This document shows, in pieces, positions 20,309-31,418 of a stretch of DNA of 64,000 nt (its first letter is position 1; the number at the start of each line of letters is the position of its first letter). Position numbers and translations under genes: made by a program. The DNA is from Lophium mytilinum (Eukaryota; Ascomycota; Dothideomycetes; Mytilinidiales; Mytilinidiaceae). The notes under the pieces are model-generated. The model saw only the letters and a program-made list of their open reading frames with translations. It made no database searches and was not told the DNA's origin. The stretch lies in assembly GCA_010093605.1 (NCBI GenBank), contig MU004187.1, positions 749,383 through 813,382 of the forward strand, given 5' to 3'.

Positions 20309-22410
20309 ATGGAGCCATCCGATTCGCCAAAACAGAGCCATTCTGACCCTCGATACGCCGAGTTCCGCTCGCTGCCAGATGGCACTATGAGAGACGGGAA
20401 GCTTGCTTTGAACAAGTACTCGAGCGTGCTAACCAACGACCATGATTTCCCCGGCGCACAGGTGAGACTGACCCGTCCGTCCGATCGCGCCACTTCAATT
20501 AATGCGCGTGACACAGGCAATGCTCTATGCTGCCGGCGTGCCCGATCGCCAGGCCATGAAGACAAGTCCTCACGTTGGAGTCGCAAGTGTGTGGTGGGAA
20601 GGAAATCCTTGCAAGTTCGTACAAAACATTCCCCGAGACCGAGCTCCACTTTACTGACTACCAACAGCATGCACTGTAGGTAAATACCAACATCAACTCC
20701 CCCTTCTCTCCAGGAGGCTCCTTCCATCGCATCCTAGCGTCCAGTTTACCCCGCAAGGATTTGTCTGACATCGACCGTGACCGACAGTGCTGGACCTCGG
20801 AAAGGCCGTCAAAGATGCAGTTCAGAAGCAGGGCATGCTGGCCTGGCAATACAACACAATTGGCGTCTCCGATGGTCTCACAATGGGCGGTGAAGGTAAG
20901 CTACTGTGCCCCTGCGGGATCTGTAAGATCGCGTGGCATCCCCCAGGATACTGAGTCGTGCACAGGCATGCGTTTCTCGCTTCAAACTCGCGAAATTATT
21001 GCCGACAGCATCGAGACCGTCACCTGCGCCCAGCATCATGACGCCTGCATTGCTATTCCCGGATGCGATAAGAACATGCCCGGTGTTATCATGGCATTTG
21101 CGAGACACAACCGACCCTCGGTCATGGTTTATGGCGGCACAATTATGCCCGGCTACAGTGAGACACTTCGCAAGCGGATCAACATCAGCTCGTGCTACGA
21201 GGCGCAAGGTGCCTATGTCTACAAGACCCTAACCAGCCCTCATGATCCTAAGATCACTCCCGATGAGATCATGGAAGACTTTGAGAAGCACGCCTGCCCT
21301 ACGGCTGGAGCTTGTGGGGGCATGTATACCGCGAACACCATGTCGACGTGCATCGAAGCCATGGGCTTCTGTCTTCCGAACTCGTCTTGCACTCCCGCTG
21401 CAGCGCCCGCCAAGATGCGGGAGTGCGCGAAAGCGGCTGCCGCAGTCCAGGTATGCATGGAGAGGAACATCCGCCCAAGGGACCTACTCACGAAAGCTTC
21501 GTTTGAGAACGCGCTGATCATGATGATGATCCTTGGAGGCTCCACCAACGCTGTCTTACATCTCCTTGCTATGGCCGGCACAGCAGAAGTGCCACTGTCC
21601 CTCGACGACTTCCAGCGTGTGTCCAACAAGATCCCTTTCCTTGCGGATCTAGCGCCCAGTGGCAAGTTCTTCGTTGCTGACCTATACGACATTGGTGGTA
21701 TTCCATCCGTCATGAAGCTCCTTTGTGCAGCTGGCCTGATGAACGGCGACATCATGACCGTCACTGGTAAGACTTTGGCCGAAAACATCGAATCTTTCCC
21801 ATCCCTGCCACAAGGCCAGGAAATCATCCGATCACTAGACAACCCCATCAAATCTACTGGCCACATCGAGATTCTGCGAGGCAATCTCGCGCCCGCTGGT
21901 GCTGTCGCGAAAATTACTGGTAAAGAAGGCACCAAGTTTGTTGGCAAGGCGCGCGTCTTCGACAAAGAGGTAGAGCTCGACGAAGCCCTCAACGAGGGCA
22001 AGATTCCACGCGGGGAGAATCTCGTTCTCGTTGTTCGATATGAGGGACCCAAGGGTGGCCCTGGTATGCCGGAACAGCTGAAGGCATCTGCCGCACTTAT
22101 GGGTGCAAAGCTCACCAACGTTGCGCTCATCACCGATGGTCGATATAGCGGTGCTAGCCATGGTTTCATCGTCGGTCATATCTGCCCTGAGGCTGCTGTT
22201 GGAGGACCGATCGCCGTCGTACGCGATGGAGATATTATCACCATTGACTCGGAAAAGAACTTGATCAACATGAACGTGTCGGATGAGGAGATCAAGAAGC
22301 GCCTCGCCGATTGGACCCCGCCCAAACCAAAAATCACCCGCGGTGTCTTGGCCAAGTACGCCGCTCTGGTCGGAGATGCATCTCACGGAGCCATGACCGA
22401 TCTCTTCTGA
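20309..22410 (+). CDS. ILV3: dihydroxy-acid dehydratase
   Basis: Dehydrates 2,3-dihydroxy-isovalerate and 2,3-dihydroxy-3-methylvalerate in valine/isoleucine synthesis; IlvD/Edd family, Fe-S enzyme. Exons 20309-20461, 20517-20614, 20668-20675, 20788-20895 and 20966-22410 give 603 residues, close to the family length. Family cysteines are at NPCN (about 83), PGCDKNMPG (about 156) and ACGGMYTANTM (about 239). The C-terminal swivelling domain has GRYSGASHGF and GHICPEAA. Exon 3 is only 8 bases (CATGCACT): it is needed to read CNMHLLDL, the conserved sequence. The N terminus (MEPSDSPKQS) is acidic/polar and lacks an obvious mitochondrial presequence, so this may be a cytosolic or peroxisomal paralogue rather than the main mitochondrial enzyme. 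Moulds often carry several paralogues, so the symbol is tentative. Confidence 0.93.
20668..20675 (+). other. 8-nt microexon
   Basis: CATGCACT sits between a CCAACAG acceptor and a GTAGGT donor. It completes a split Asn codon, encodes Met-His and gives the first base of Leu, restoring the NPCNMHLLDL sequence of the family. Confidence 0.8.
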
Positions 22411-23267
22411 GTCTCGACCGACGCACACGGCATGGAGTCTTGACCAAATCTGGGTTCCAGACCCCCTTGGATTTTACTTTTGCTACATTACACTTTTTCT
22501 TTACGAGGGACCGCATCCCTCCAAAAAAATTCCATTTAAGACTGGTTCAATCCATATACTCTACTCCCAAACCCCATTTTTCACCATTGCCATTTCGGAT
22601 TTTTTGCTTCTCGCAGTGGGACGGGGATAGGAAAGACACATGGGGGCGCTAGGTCGGGGTCATGCATGCGAAGCCTGGAGTAGGGGCGTAGGGCACTTAG
22701 ACAAAAAGCATTAGGGAGAATATGAATCTTGGATACTCACACTAAAGCCAGAGACACACTTTACACATCTATTTTAGTCTTTAGCGTTTGGGGATCGATC
22801 ATGTTGATAACTCAAACACGTGCATAGGCGCCGAGATCGGTAAGCGTGGGCGCTCGGACCACATGGGCTACAGCATTCCAAGAAATTCTTGATGTGCTCC
22901 TTTCCTCCTACTCGTCGCAGCTACACACTTACCTTTATAGGGACTGGCGAATCGCTCTTTCGCTTACACTACCATCCTTCGCAGATTCAAGATCGTATAT
23001 GGGTCGGCCACACGCCTTTCACCGACGAGGTCGATGATGGGCGGGGGTTTATGATAGCAGCCGTTTGCGTACAACAAAGACAAAAGACGTCGGGCGAATT
23101 CTGAAGCCTCATTTGTGCGGACGAAGCAATCCATTCTCTCAAACTCTTTGTTTACTTAATAGCAGGACGTCAATTTGTTCCATATCTGCTTGATTCACGA
23201 TTTTGAAAATTCGCTAGACGGCCAATCTTCCTTCCCTGTTTTGTCGCTCACAGTTCCTGATCCCACC
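22411..23267. other. intergenic
   Basis: 3' region of the dehydratase gene (T-rich stretches at 22490-22600) and promoter of the next kinase gene. Short frames here show no family resemblance. Confidence 0.5.
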
Positions 23268-25677
23268 ATGTCGAGCGACGATGACAGAAGACGACGAGAG
23301 AAAAGTGCAGAAGAGGAGTACGACTATTTGTACGAAACTCTAGAACAACAGGACTACGACGCCATAACGAGGTTTCATGAGTACCTCAAGCATTTTCTAA
23401 CGTACGGCGCTTACTGGAAAAGTAACTCTCAACGCTCCACCTCTGCGTTGTACTAGTTCTAACATGCACGTAGCGTGGCGAGGAAGACGGCGATTGATCA
23501 AAAGATGGAGCGAGATGAGCGAGGAAGAACAAATTGCGGCGATCGCTGAACCAGGTCCAAGGTCGCCCTCCCCCAGCAGCAGCGAAGATGGCCGGATCAC
23601 TAAGGACATCATCGCAAATGGGGAATGGGTGTACGTAAGCTCACGATGAAGATGAAAACTTTCCCAGCAATTCGTTTGTTTGAAAAACTACTTAGGGAGT
23701 ATTCCGAGACGACCATGCTGGTGTCTTGGAATCCCCCGAAGAAGTGTCTCACGCAACAATTGTTCCAAGATGTCGACATCATTTTCCATATTCTGGTTCT
23801 GAAAGATTTGCTAACTTTATTGCCACCTTAAGGTACGCTAAAGCTGTTTACCCCCGTTATGAGCATTACCGCAAGAGTTATTGGCCTCCTAGAAGACTTG
23901 TCTCCCTGTATGTCGATGTCGACGACCAATACAATGTCATCGATGTGGGTATATGCCGTTGTGTCTCACTCTATACATGCTTCAGCTAACGGCCTCACGT
24001 GACAGCGCATGATTGTTAAACGGCAAGATTATGCATACGATGATGATCTGGCAGAACTTCAGAATGAGATAAAGTTCCACAAAAAAGCGTCTCTTACGGG
24101 CTCCAATCAAATAGTACACCTACGAGATGCGACCCGCCGCGAAGAGTTAAGCATGGTGTACATATATATGGACTATTCCCCAGGCGGAGATTTGTACACA
24201 CTCGCGTGGAAAGCTGAGAACGAGAAGAAGTAAACCAATTCCAGCACCCACAAGAACCCCTTTACTGACGAGAATCACAGACAAATACCGGAGATATACC
24301 TCTGGATCATATTCGACGCCATTTCTGAAGCGCTCCACATTCTCAAAACCGGCCAGGCCGCCGTCTTCGATGACGTCGGGGAAGCCATAGAAGTAGAGAA
24401 CAGCAGTGGCTGGGGCCATCCACTCGTGCATCTAGATATCAAACCCGACAATATCTTCCTCGGCGCACCAACCGCGCCATACATGGGCTACCTCACCCCG
24501 CAGCTCGGCGACTTCGGCCAGGTGGCAGAATACTACGAAGGGGTCGATTACGACGATCTTAGGGGGGGTGGGACACCTGGATGGGGTCCACCTGTGAGAT
24601 CGCCTTTTCGTCATCTTCATTACTACATTGACGCTGACAGTGGCAAAGGAACAACGCGACCCACCCGAAGACATGTGGGAGGTGCCTTACACAGACTGGG
24701 CCGACGGTGCTCTCACAGAACCCCTTGACGACAAGTCTGACATCTGGACTCTCGGGCTCGTCATTTGGACTCTGATGCGCAGTAGCAGCTTTAACCACGA
24801 CGAGATGGAAGCAGCTCGCGACGAGCTTCGCTTCGACGACGAGGAGAGGGAGAGTGTCTTCGCAGCGGACATTGTGGCCAAACTACCTAGATACGACGGC
24901 ATGTACTCGACCAAACTGGAGGATCTGGTCAAGAAGTGTCTCGAGGTCAAGCGAGTTAGACGGCCAGATATTCTAGAACTGAGAGGGGAGACGTGTAAGG
25001 GGTTGCTCAAGGCACAGGAGGTCTTTGGGAACCCGGCTGTTGCGCGAAAAGAGGACTTGATGGAGCATTTGAGGTTGTCGTTCAGGGAGGAGATCTTCAA
25101 GATCGGAGGGCCGGGGCCAGAGAGGTGGAAGAATAGGAAGAAGAGGAAGGCGCCCGCTAGAGTCGATTCTCCAGTGACGGCTTATGGTGATTCTGATGGT
25201 GATGGCTCTGGGAGTAAGAGGAGGAAGACTCGTAGTGTTCATGGGGATGGAGAGCAGCGTGTCCAAGGCGATGACGATAACTCAGGCAACGTCATACGGC
25301 CATCGAACGATGAGGAGGATGATAATAACGTCCCTGAAGCCCAGGGCCCCCAAATTGAGGACCCCAATATAGACCGCCCAGCAGGTCTAGTCCAGGTTGC
25401 CGCACCGACGGATCCGATTCGATTAGGACTCCTCGACGCAGCTTTCAGCGGCGATCCAACAGGGAGATCCGGATTTCTGTGGTATAACGCTGTTTTGAGC
25501 GCTAGGGCTAAAGACGAATTGAAATGGTACCTCGGTAAGTTCTTCCTGAAAAGTGGTAGAAAACGAGCTGTACTGACTGAGTGACCCTTTGAAGGTAAGG
25601 GCCGTTACCCAAGCCTAATCAAGAAGTGGGACAAGTTGAACAATGACGATAAGGCGATGTACCGGCGCTGGACGTAG
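23268..25677 (+). CDS. protein-kinase-like protein with C-terminal HMG-like module
   Basis: Seven exons (23268-23421, 23474-23634, 23696-23944, 24006-24229, 24281-24593, 24649-25534, 25595-25677) give 689 residues. It is a paralogue of the two genes at 6.8-11.8 kb and shares matching intron positions, including those after YNVID, before QIPE, before the APE-equivalent PPE, and within the C-terminal module. Kinase motifs: MIVKR (Lys about 193), hinge YSPGGDL, HLDIKPDN (Asp about 315), GDFGQVAE, and GWGPPE in place of APE. No glycine-rich loop is seen. The C-lobe (SDIWTLGLVIWTLM) is followed by KNRKKRK and SKRRK basic patches, an acidic linker and the Trp-rich module (FLWY, WYLGKG, LIKKWDKL, MYRRW). 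Probably nuclear. Whether it is active is uncertain: Lys, catalytic Asp and DFG are present, but the phosphate-binding loop is not. Confidence 0.85.
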
Positions 25678-26095
25678 GACTTGATACCGCCGGTTCTTGT
25701 TGAATATTTGACGCTCGAGTGGTTTCCCGGGTTAAGTTTAGTCAGCTACTCGGCCTATACTATTGATGTCTCCACTATATCTACGGAAAGTAGTTTCATC
25801 TCTCCATCTTATTCGTTGTAAGATAGAACAGACGTACATCATGCCCTCAAACCTGGTCATTTTCTACAGCTGCTCTTCGGGTAAATCACGTGAGCTAAAT
25901 TCACTTTTGAAGTGTAAGTGAATATGGAATGCAGAAGCCAACTGTCATCTTTGACGATGGACTACAAGCCGTGCTCTCCAAAACGCCCCGTTCTTCATTC
26001 TCTGTCATTTCTCTACGTCTGTCCAAACCTACTTGGCACCGCCTTGCCTCGTCTCGAATCCTTTGCATGTCTTGGCGGCATCTACAGCATACGTC
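25678..26095. other. converging-gene spacer
   Basis: 418 bases between the 3' ends of the kinase and sirtuin genes. No feature beyond expected 3' signals. Confidence 0.5.
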
Positions 26096-27084
26096 TCATT
26101 GCCCAATTGAATTCAAAAAAGGCTCCAAGGCCTGCGGCACAAGAACCGTCGCGTCTCCAACGAACGACCAATCCCCAGCTTCCGGCCTCGCAATCCCCGC
26201 ACTCTTAACCTCCATATTGAAAAACGCCACCCGAGCCCCCCTCTCTCTCGCCTTCGCTATATAAACAACAGCAGGGTACACCACAGCCGAAGTCCCAACC
26301 ACCAGCATCAAGTCTACATCCGTCACTCTGTCCTCCGTCGCCGCCGTCTCCTCCGTCTCGAAGTCAATCAGTTTCCCCTGAAGCCACTTCTCCACCTTCT
26401 CCTCGCGGTCCTCCGGCACCCCCTCTCCAAACCAGAGCACAGCCGGCCTCAGCAGATTGCTTTCACATTTCGGACAATGTGGGAGCTCATCAACGCCAAT
26501 ATCCGGCAGCGGAACGCTAGCACCCGCAACATCAACACCACTCGGAAGCGCGAGCGCCGGCGTAATCGGACAAGTGAAATCCTCCACCTCATACCCACAC
26601 ACATCATCAACACATCTCACGCGGAAGAGCAAGCCATGAAAATCCACAATCTGCGTCGCCGGATGCCCAGCACGTTTGCAAAGTCCTGCACCAATTCATC
26701 AGCACCGGACCACGACCCCACATACTCACTCTTCCACAGTGAATTTGAAGGAGCATAAGCATACACCCACCATCCCGCATTCTGATTCACAGCCACTAAC
26801 CCCCCATTCACCCGCGCCAGCCTCGCTAACGCAACATGCGCCTCATTCGGCGCCGCCGCGAGCGCCTTTGCCCGGCTCCACTCGTAGTACCGCCACACGA
26901 GCGCCGGGCCGCCGCTGAATTTCTGGAATGTGGCGAGTTGCGCCCCGGAATAGGCGCGCCAGAAGCTGGAGGGGCTGCGGTAGGTTGGGAGGCCGGAGGC
27001 GGCGGATAGACCGGCTCCGAAGAGGGCGAGGATGCGGGTTGAGGAGTCGAGCAGTTCTTGGGAGGGGGGTGTGGGTGGTTGCAT
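26096..27084 (-). CDS. SIRT5-like NAD-dependent protein deacylase, apparent frameshift
   Basis: Sirtuin gene read as exons 27084-26771 and 26685-26096 with an 85-base intron (GTGGGT donor). The N-terminal NAD motif is GAGLSAASGLPTYR. VWRYYEWSR carries the Tyr-x-x-Arg pair that marks SIRT5-type desuccinylases. The second exon has RAGHP, the catalytic His in VDFHG, zinc Cys pairs (RC..VC and CPKC), a GTSA Rossmann motif, and FNME. At the exon junction the family expects QN-V-D-G. Here the bases AATGCGGGATG give QNAG and leave the frame one base out relative to the downstream exon. One base fewer (as in AATGTGGATG) would restore QNVDG and splice in frame. No alternative GT-AG or GC-AG pair that fixes the phase was found. 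So the gene is either freshly broken or carries a sequencing/assembly error. Confidence 0.7.
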
Positions 27085-27877
27085 GTCTGCTTCGTCTTCG
27101 AGGCGCTGGAGGTGGCGTTGGAGGCTTTTGTTGGCTCGGGTTCGGAGCTCGGTTTTTAGGGAGGGGGGAGGGGTGGGGGAGGCATTGGGGTGGAAGCTGG
27201 GGGGTTGGTAGAGGCGATGGGTGGAGGGTTTGGGGAAGGGTCAAGTGGCTAGAGGGAGATAAGTGGGAGGGGACTTCAAGGTTGAAACTGTGTGTATGTG
27301 CGAGACGACTTATTATATATATATAATAAGCTGTTGCCTAATGGGCAACCCTGGCGCTTATAGCGTATTTTCTGCGTCTCTTACACTATAGGTTCCCCTA
27401 AGCCATTGTCTTTCGGTTTAGCTGCAAATATTGTAATTGGGTACCCTCGCGTATTTCTCAGACGCCATGATCTAAAGGGATCTAGATGCTAGTAACTGGC
27501 TTCTCTTATTCTTCTTGTTCTTCTCATTCTTCTCACATCTCTACTAAATAGCAGTTGCGTTCAAGAACTTAATGGGCTTTACCAGATCTGCAATGGATTC
27601 ACATTAAGAAACATGCTAGTGCTGATAGATGCTGTCAAGGTGTAGTCCTTACCTGGTTCTTGCGCCTTTAGGTAGTCTAAGAGGTCACAACTAAAAGTAA
27701 AGTACTATTTGAATGCGACCTTCATTTCCACGAGGGAGATATTAGTTCAATAGCCGGATGTGGCGGAGTCAATCAGCAAGAGAAGAGGAATACTGGACCA
27801 ATGCTCTCCATTCTGAATTAGATTGAAACTGACTTTGAGAGATAGATACTATCAAACTCAATCACAAAGCCCCACCA
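27085..27877. other. intergenic
   Basis: Promoter side of the sirtuin gene and 3' side of the oxygenase gene. G-rich near 27100-27240, then AT-rich with a short (TA)n run at 27313-27328. No gene supported. Confidence 0.5.
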
Positions 27878-29151
27878 CTACCCATACAAACACTCATACC
27901 GCCACTCACTCTCCGGCACATCCCGATACTTAATACTAGTCGGATGCTTCGGCCTCGCGGGCAGCACCCTCCTAATATACAACTCCCCCACATCCACCGC
28001 CTCCCCCCTCTCCTCGCCCTCCCCCACACAACACTCCAACACCTCCAACCGCGCCCCCGGATCCGGCGTCAAGAAAAACGGCAACGAATACCTCTCCGCC
28101 CCCGTCTTATTCCTCACCCGATGCACCGTCGCCACAAACCGCCCCGCCGTCTGCCGCTCCAGATACTGGCCCACATTGCACACAAACGTCCCCGGTACCG
28201 GCGGTGCATCCACCCACACCCCATCCTTATTCAGCACCTCAAGCGCCGACACCTCGTCCTGCAACACCATCGTCAACCAACTAAAATCCGAATGCGCCCC
28301 CAAACTAACCGCCGCCGCCTCCTCCCCTTTCGTCGTCGTCGGCGGCAACGGCGGATAATGCAGCGCACGCATGCCCCAGATCGGAAACTTAAACAACCCA
28401 TCAAACGCCGTCTCCGGCAGCTCAAACGCTAGCGCGAAGATCTGGATCAGTTTCGCGGCCAGCGGCGTAACCGCGGCATAGTACGCGTACATCGCGTCGC
28501 GGAACCAGGCCTCGCCCTCCGGCCAGATGTTCTGCGGCCGCGTGATGTTCGAGGGGGGCTGAGCTCCTGTCTTGGAAACATAGTTCTGCTCGGGCTCGAG
28601 CGGGCAGTCGCCCATGGTGAAGGCTTCCTTGGTGTCGCCTTGTGTGCGCGGGTCGAGGCGGGTTTCGAACATGGGCTCGAAGCCGCGGATGGCGGGGTTT
28701 TTTTGTACGTGGGCGGTCATTTTGGTGGCGTGGGGGAGGGCGAAGAAGCGGGTCATTGCAGCGAAGGTGGAGGCCTGGAGGGAGGCGGGGAGGCCGTGGT
28801 TGGAGAGGTAGAAGAAGCCGGAGACGGTGCAGGCGGCGTGGATCTGGGCGGCGATGTCTTTGCGGGCGGCGAGAGAGGGGGAGGGGGAGTTGAGGGCGGA
28901 GATGTCGATGGTGGGGATGGTCGTGAAGGAGCCGGGGGTTTTGGTGATTTTACGGTAGGTGGGCGTGGTGCCGGAGTGGAAGAAGACGTACTGGGGTTGA
29001 AGTCAGAGGGAGTGTTCTTGAGTGTAGTTGAGAGTGTAATTGAGATATAATTAAGAGTGTAATTGATTATGAGTCTAGGAATGCTATGGAGTATGAAAAT
29101 GCCTACCTCGTCGTCCCCCGCTGGTGGTGGTTCTGTCAATGTTTCTGACAT
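27878..29151 (-). CDS. 2-oxoglutarate/Fe(II) dioxygenase, isopenicillin N synthase-like
   Basis: Two exons (29151-29107 and 28990-27878; intron of 116 bases, phase 0) give 385 residues. The N-terminal half has the non-haem dioxygenase signature (IPTIDISAL, CTVSGFFYLSNHG). The jelly-roll core has the iron ligands HSD in LGAHSDFSWLTM and the distal His in TVHRV, followed by the 2-oxoglutarate-binding RYSLPFF. Such enzymes hydroxylate or oxidise small molecules in the cytosol, including in secondary metabolism and nutrient breakdown; the substrate is unknown. It is divergent from a Dal5-type transporter 506 bases away, which suggests joint control and a shared substrate route (inference). Confidence 0.88.
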
Positions 29152-29657
29152 CTTTAGATGAATTGTCCAGATTCTAAATTCACTCTACTATTCACTGGTC
29201 TACGAACAGTTCGAAAACCCCTGGGGAGTTTCAATGTGTTTCTGAAGTTCGACGATATGCCGCTGCCGAAGTAGGTACTCACGACGGCGTATAGGATAAG
29301 GATACGCCGCTGGCGCTAGGGATGTAAGCTCCCGAAGGTGGGGAGACAGCCCCACCAAAGCCCCCCTGTATGTTGTTTATCATTCCCTCTTTCGCCGAAC
29401 GGTGTCCAGTATAGTGCTATCTGCAGCTATACCTCGATCATATCCATCGGACTTGTCCGTTCCGTCGGGTTCGCACCGAGTGACCGATTCTTCGTATCTC
29501 TACCTGGCTGTCGAGTCTCCAGGATGAATAGAAAAGATGCTGGGATCCAGAAGCTTTGCTACTGGAAACACTCTGTCCCATTTCTTCTCAATTGAACGAA
29601 TTAGAGAGGTGAAGAGGCTGTACTACAACCCAGTTCCAGCTTTCATACTCGTTAAAG
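29152..29657. promoter_or_regulatory. divergent promoter of oxygenase and transporter
   Basis: 506 bases lie between the two starts. It contains CCGAACGG and CCGTCGGGTTC near 29395-29470, CGG-type words such as Zn2Cys6 regulators bind, but no site can be assigned by eye. Confidence 0.4.
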
Positions 29658-31418
29658 ATGGGCTACTGGAACGAGGTCTTCTCCTCCTCGTACGGCAAAG
29701 ACAAGCCCAAGTTCTTCTGGTGGTATCCCGCCGACACCTCCAAAGCCGAGAAGAAACTTCTCACGAAGGTCGATTTCTTCATCCTCAGCTATGCATGTCT
29801 GGGATACTTCTGCAAATGGCTGGATCGTGCGTGACCACCCCATCCCCAACTTGTCAAAATCAGACTAACAAAGACACGACTTATAGAAGCCAATCTAAGC
29901 AACGCCTTCGTCAGCGGCATGAAAGAGGACTTGCACATGTACCACAACGAATTCAACCTTGCAAACACGTGCTTCCAAGTCGGCGTTATCCTGGGCGGAA
30001 TCCCCTCCAATTTGCTGTTGACTTGGGTACCGCCGCGGTACTGGCTCCCTGGGTGCGAACTCGCGTGGGGACTGATCACTATTGGCACGTACAAGGTTAC
30101 GTCGTACAACCAACTGTACCCACTCCGCTTCTTCCTCGGCCTCCTCGAGGGTACCAGCTTCGTGGGCGTCCAGTACGTCCTCGGGAGCTGGTACAAGCGC
30201 ACTGAGCTCGGCAAACGCACCGCCATCTTCGCTTGCGCGCCGTATGCGGGGACGGCGTTTGGCGGGTACATCTTCAGCGGCGTGAAGGCGACGATGGATG
30301 GGAAGAATGGGCTTGCGGCGTGGCGATGGGTGTTTATTATTGATGGCGTGATCACGAGTAAGTCTTCCGATCCCTCTAGTACTCCTCTCAGGAGATGGAC
30401 GAGATGGAATCCTGACGGGTACAGTTGCCGTGGGGATCTACGGCTTCATCTTCTTCCCCGACACCCCAGAGGCAACAACGGCGTTCTACCTCAACGCGGA
30501 GGAGAAGCAGCGGTGCATCGATCGCTTGGTGGAGGATGACCGTGAGCCGATTGGGGATTTTTCGTGGGGGCTGTTTTTGAGGGTTGTGAAAAGTTGGCAG
30601 TTTTATATCTTGACGGTGTTGTGGATGTGAGTACTCCAATGAGAAAGCCCTAGGGGTGGCGGCGATGCTGATGATGCACCCAGGTTCTGGAACACGACTG
30701 TTGGCAAAGTCGCGAATACGGTATTCCAGCTCTTCCTGAAAAAGGATACAGAACACACGTGGTCCATCTACCAGGTAAATAACATACCGACTTCCATCAA
30801 CGGTTTCAATATCGTCATGGTCATGGCCGCGAATATTTACGCCGACGCGACGGGGAGGCGGATGGTGATGATTATGATAAACCTGGTAAGCTGTGTTTTC
30901 TCTTTATCCTGACAACCTTTTTCGAATATTAGCTGACGCTTCCAATCTAGGGCATCCTACTCTTCGGCACCATCTGCCTCGTTGTCTGGGAAATACCCCT
31001 CGGGCTGCGCATCGCTTCCTACCTCTTCGCCGGCTGCGACGGTCCGCTCTCTCCCATGTTCATGGCCTGGGCCAACATCCTCTGCGGGAATGACAAACAA
31101 GTCCGCGCTTTAACCATCGCAGTCATGAACTCGTTCGGAAACGCCCTTACAACCATCATCCAGCAGTTCCTGTATCCCGTGACGGATGCGCCGAAGTATA
31201 AGAAAGGATTTCCAGCGAGCTTGGGCTTCATCTGCGGAATGGCGGGCTGGGTATTCGTAGTAAGGTATTTTGAGCTGAGGACGCTGAAAAGGAAGGAGCT
31301 GGATGGGGAAGAGGTCGGCGAGGTGGACAGTCAGGGGGAGGGGTGGACGGGAGAGGAGAAAGGGAAGGCTGGGCCAGTTGGTGTAAAGGTGGGGGCCGTG
31401 AAGGAGCTAGAGGGTTAG
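29658..31418 (+). CDS. MFS transporter, anion:cation symporter (Dal5/allantoate permease-type)
   Basis: Five exons (29658-29826, 29887-30357, 30425-30626, 30684-30885, 30951-31418) give 503 residues, normal for the family. Family features are KKLLTKVDFFILSY before the first helix, KWLDQANLSNAFVSGMKEDL at the first loop, LRFFLGLLEGTSFVG in the helix 4-5 region, WRWVFIIDGVIT before the central loop, and FFPDTPE with a charged central loop. Later helices are YILTVLWMFWN, FGTICLVVW and GMAGWVFVV. About twelve transmembrane segments are expected; plasma-membrane uptake of a small organic anion driven by protons is the likely role. The tail is Gly/Glu/Lys-rich and cytosolic. Introns are 57-67 bases. 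Confidence 0.9.

Noticed and set aside
21240-22169. 309-codon minus-strand frame
   Set aside because: Shadow of the dehydratase gene on the opposite strand.
26843-28893. Long Arg/Pro- or Gly/Arg-rich frames opposite the sirtuin and oxygenase genes
   Set aside because: Low-complexity shadows caused by strong third-position GC bias of the real genes.
20309-31418. A secondary-metabolite gene cluster
   Set aside because: An oxygenase, a transporter and an extra dehydratase are present, but there is no backbone synthase or pathway regulator in the window.
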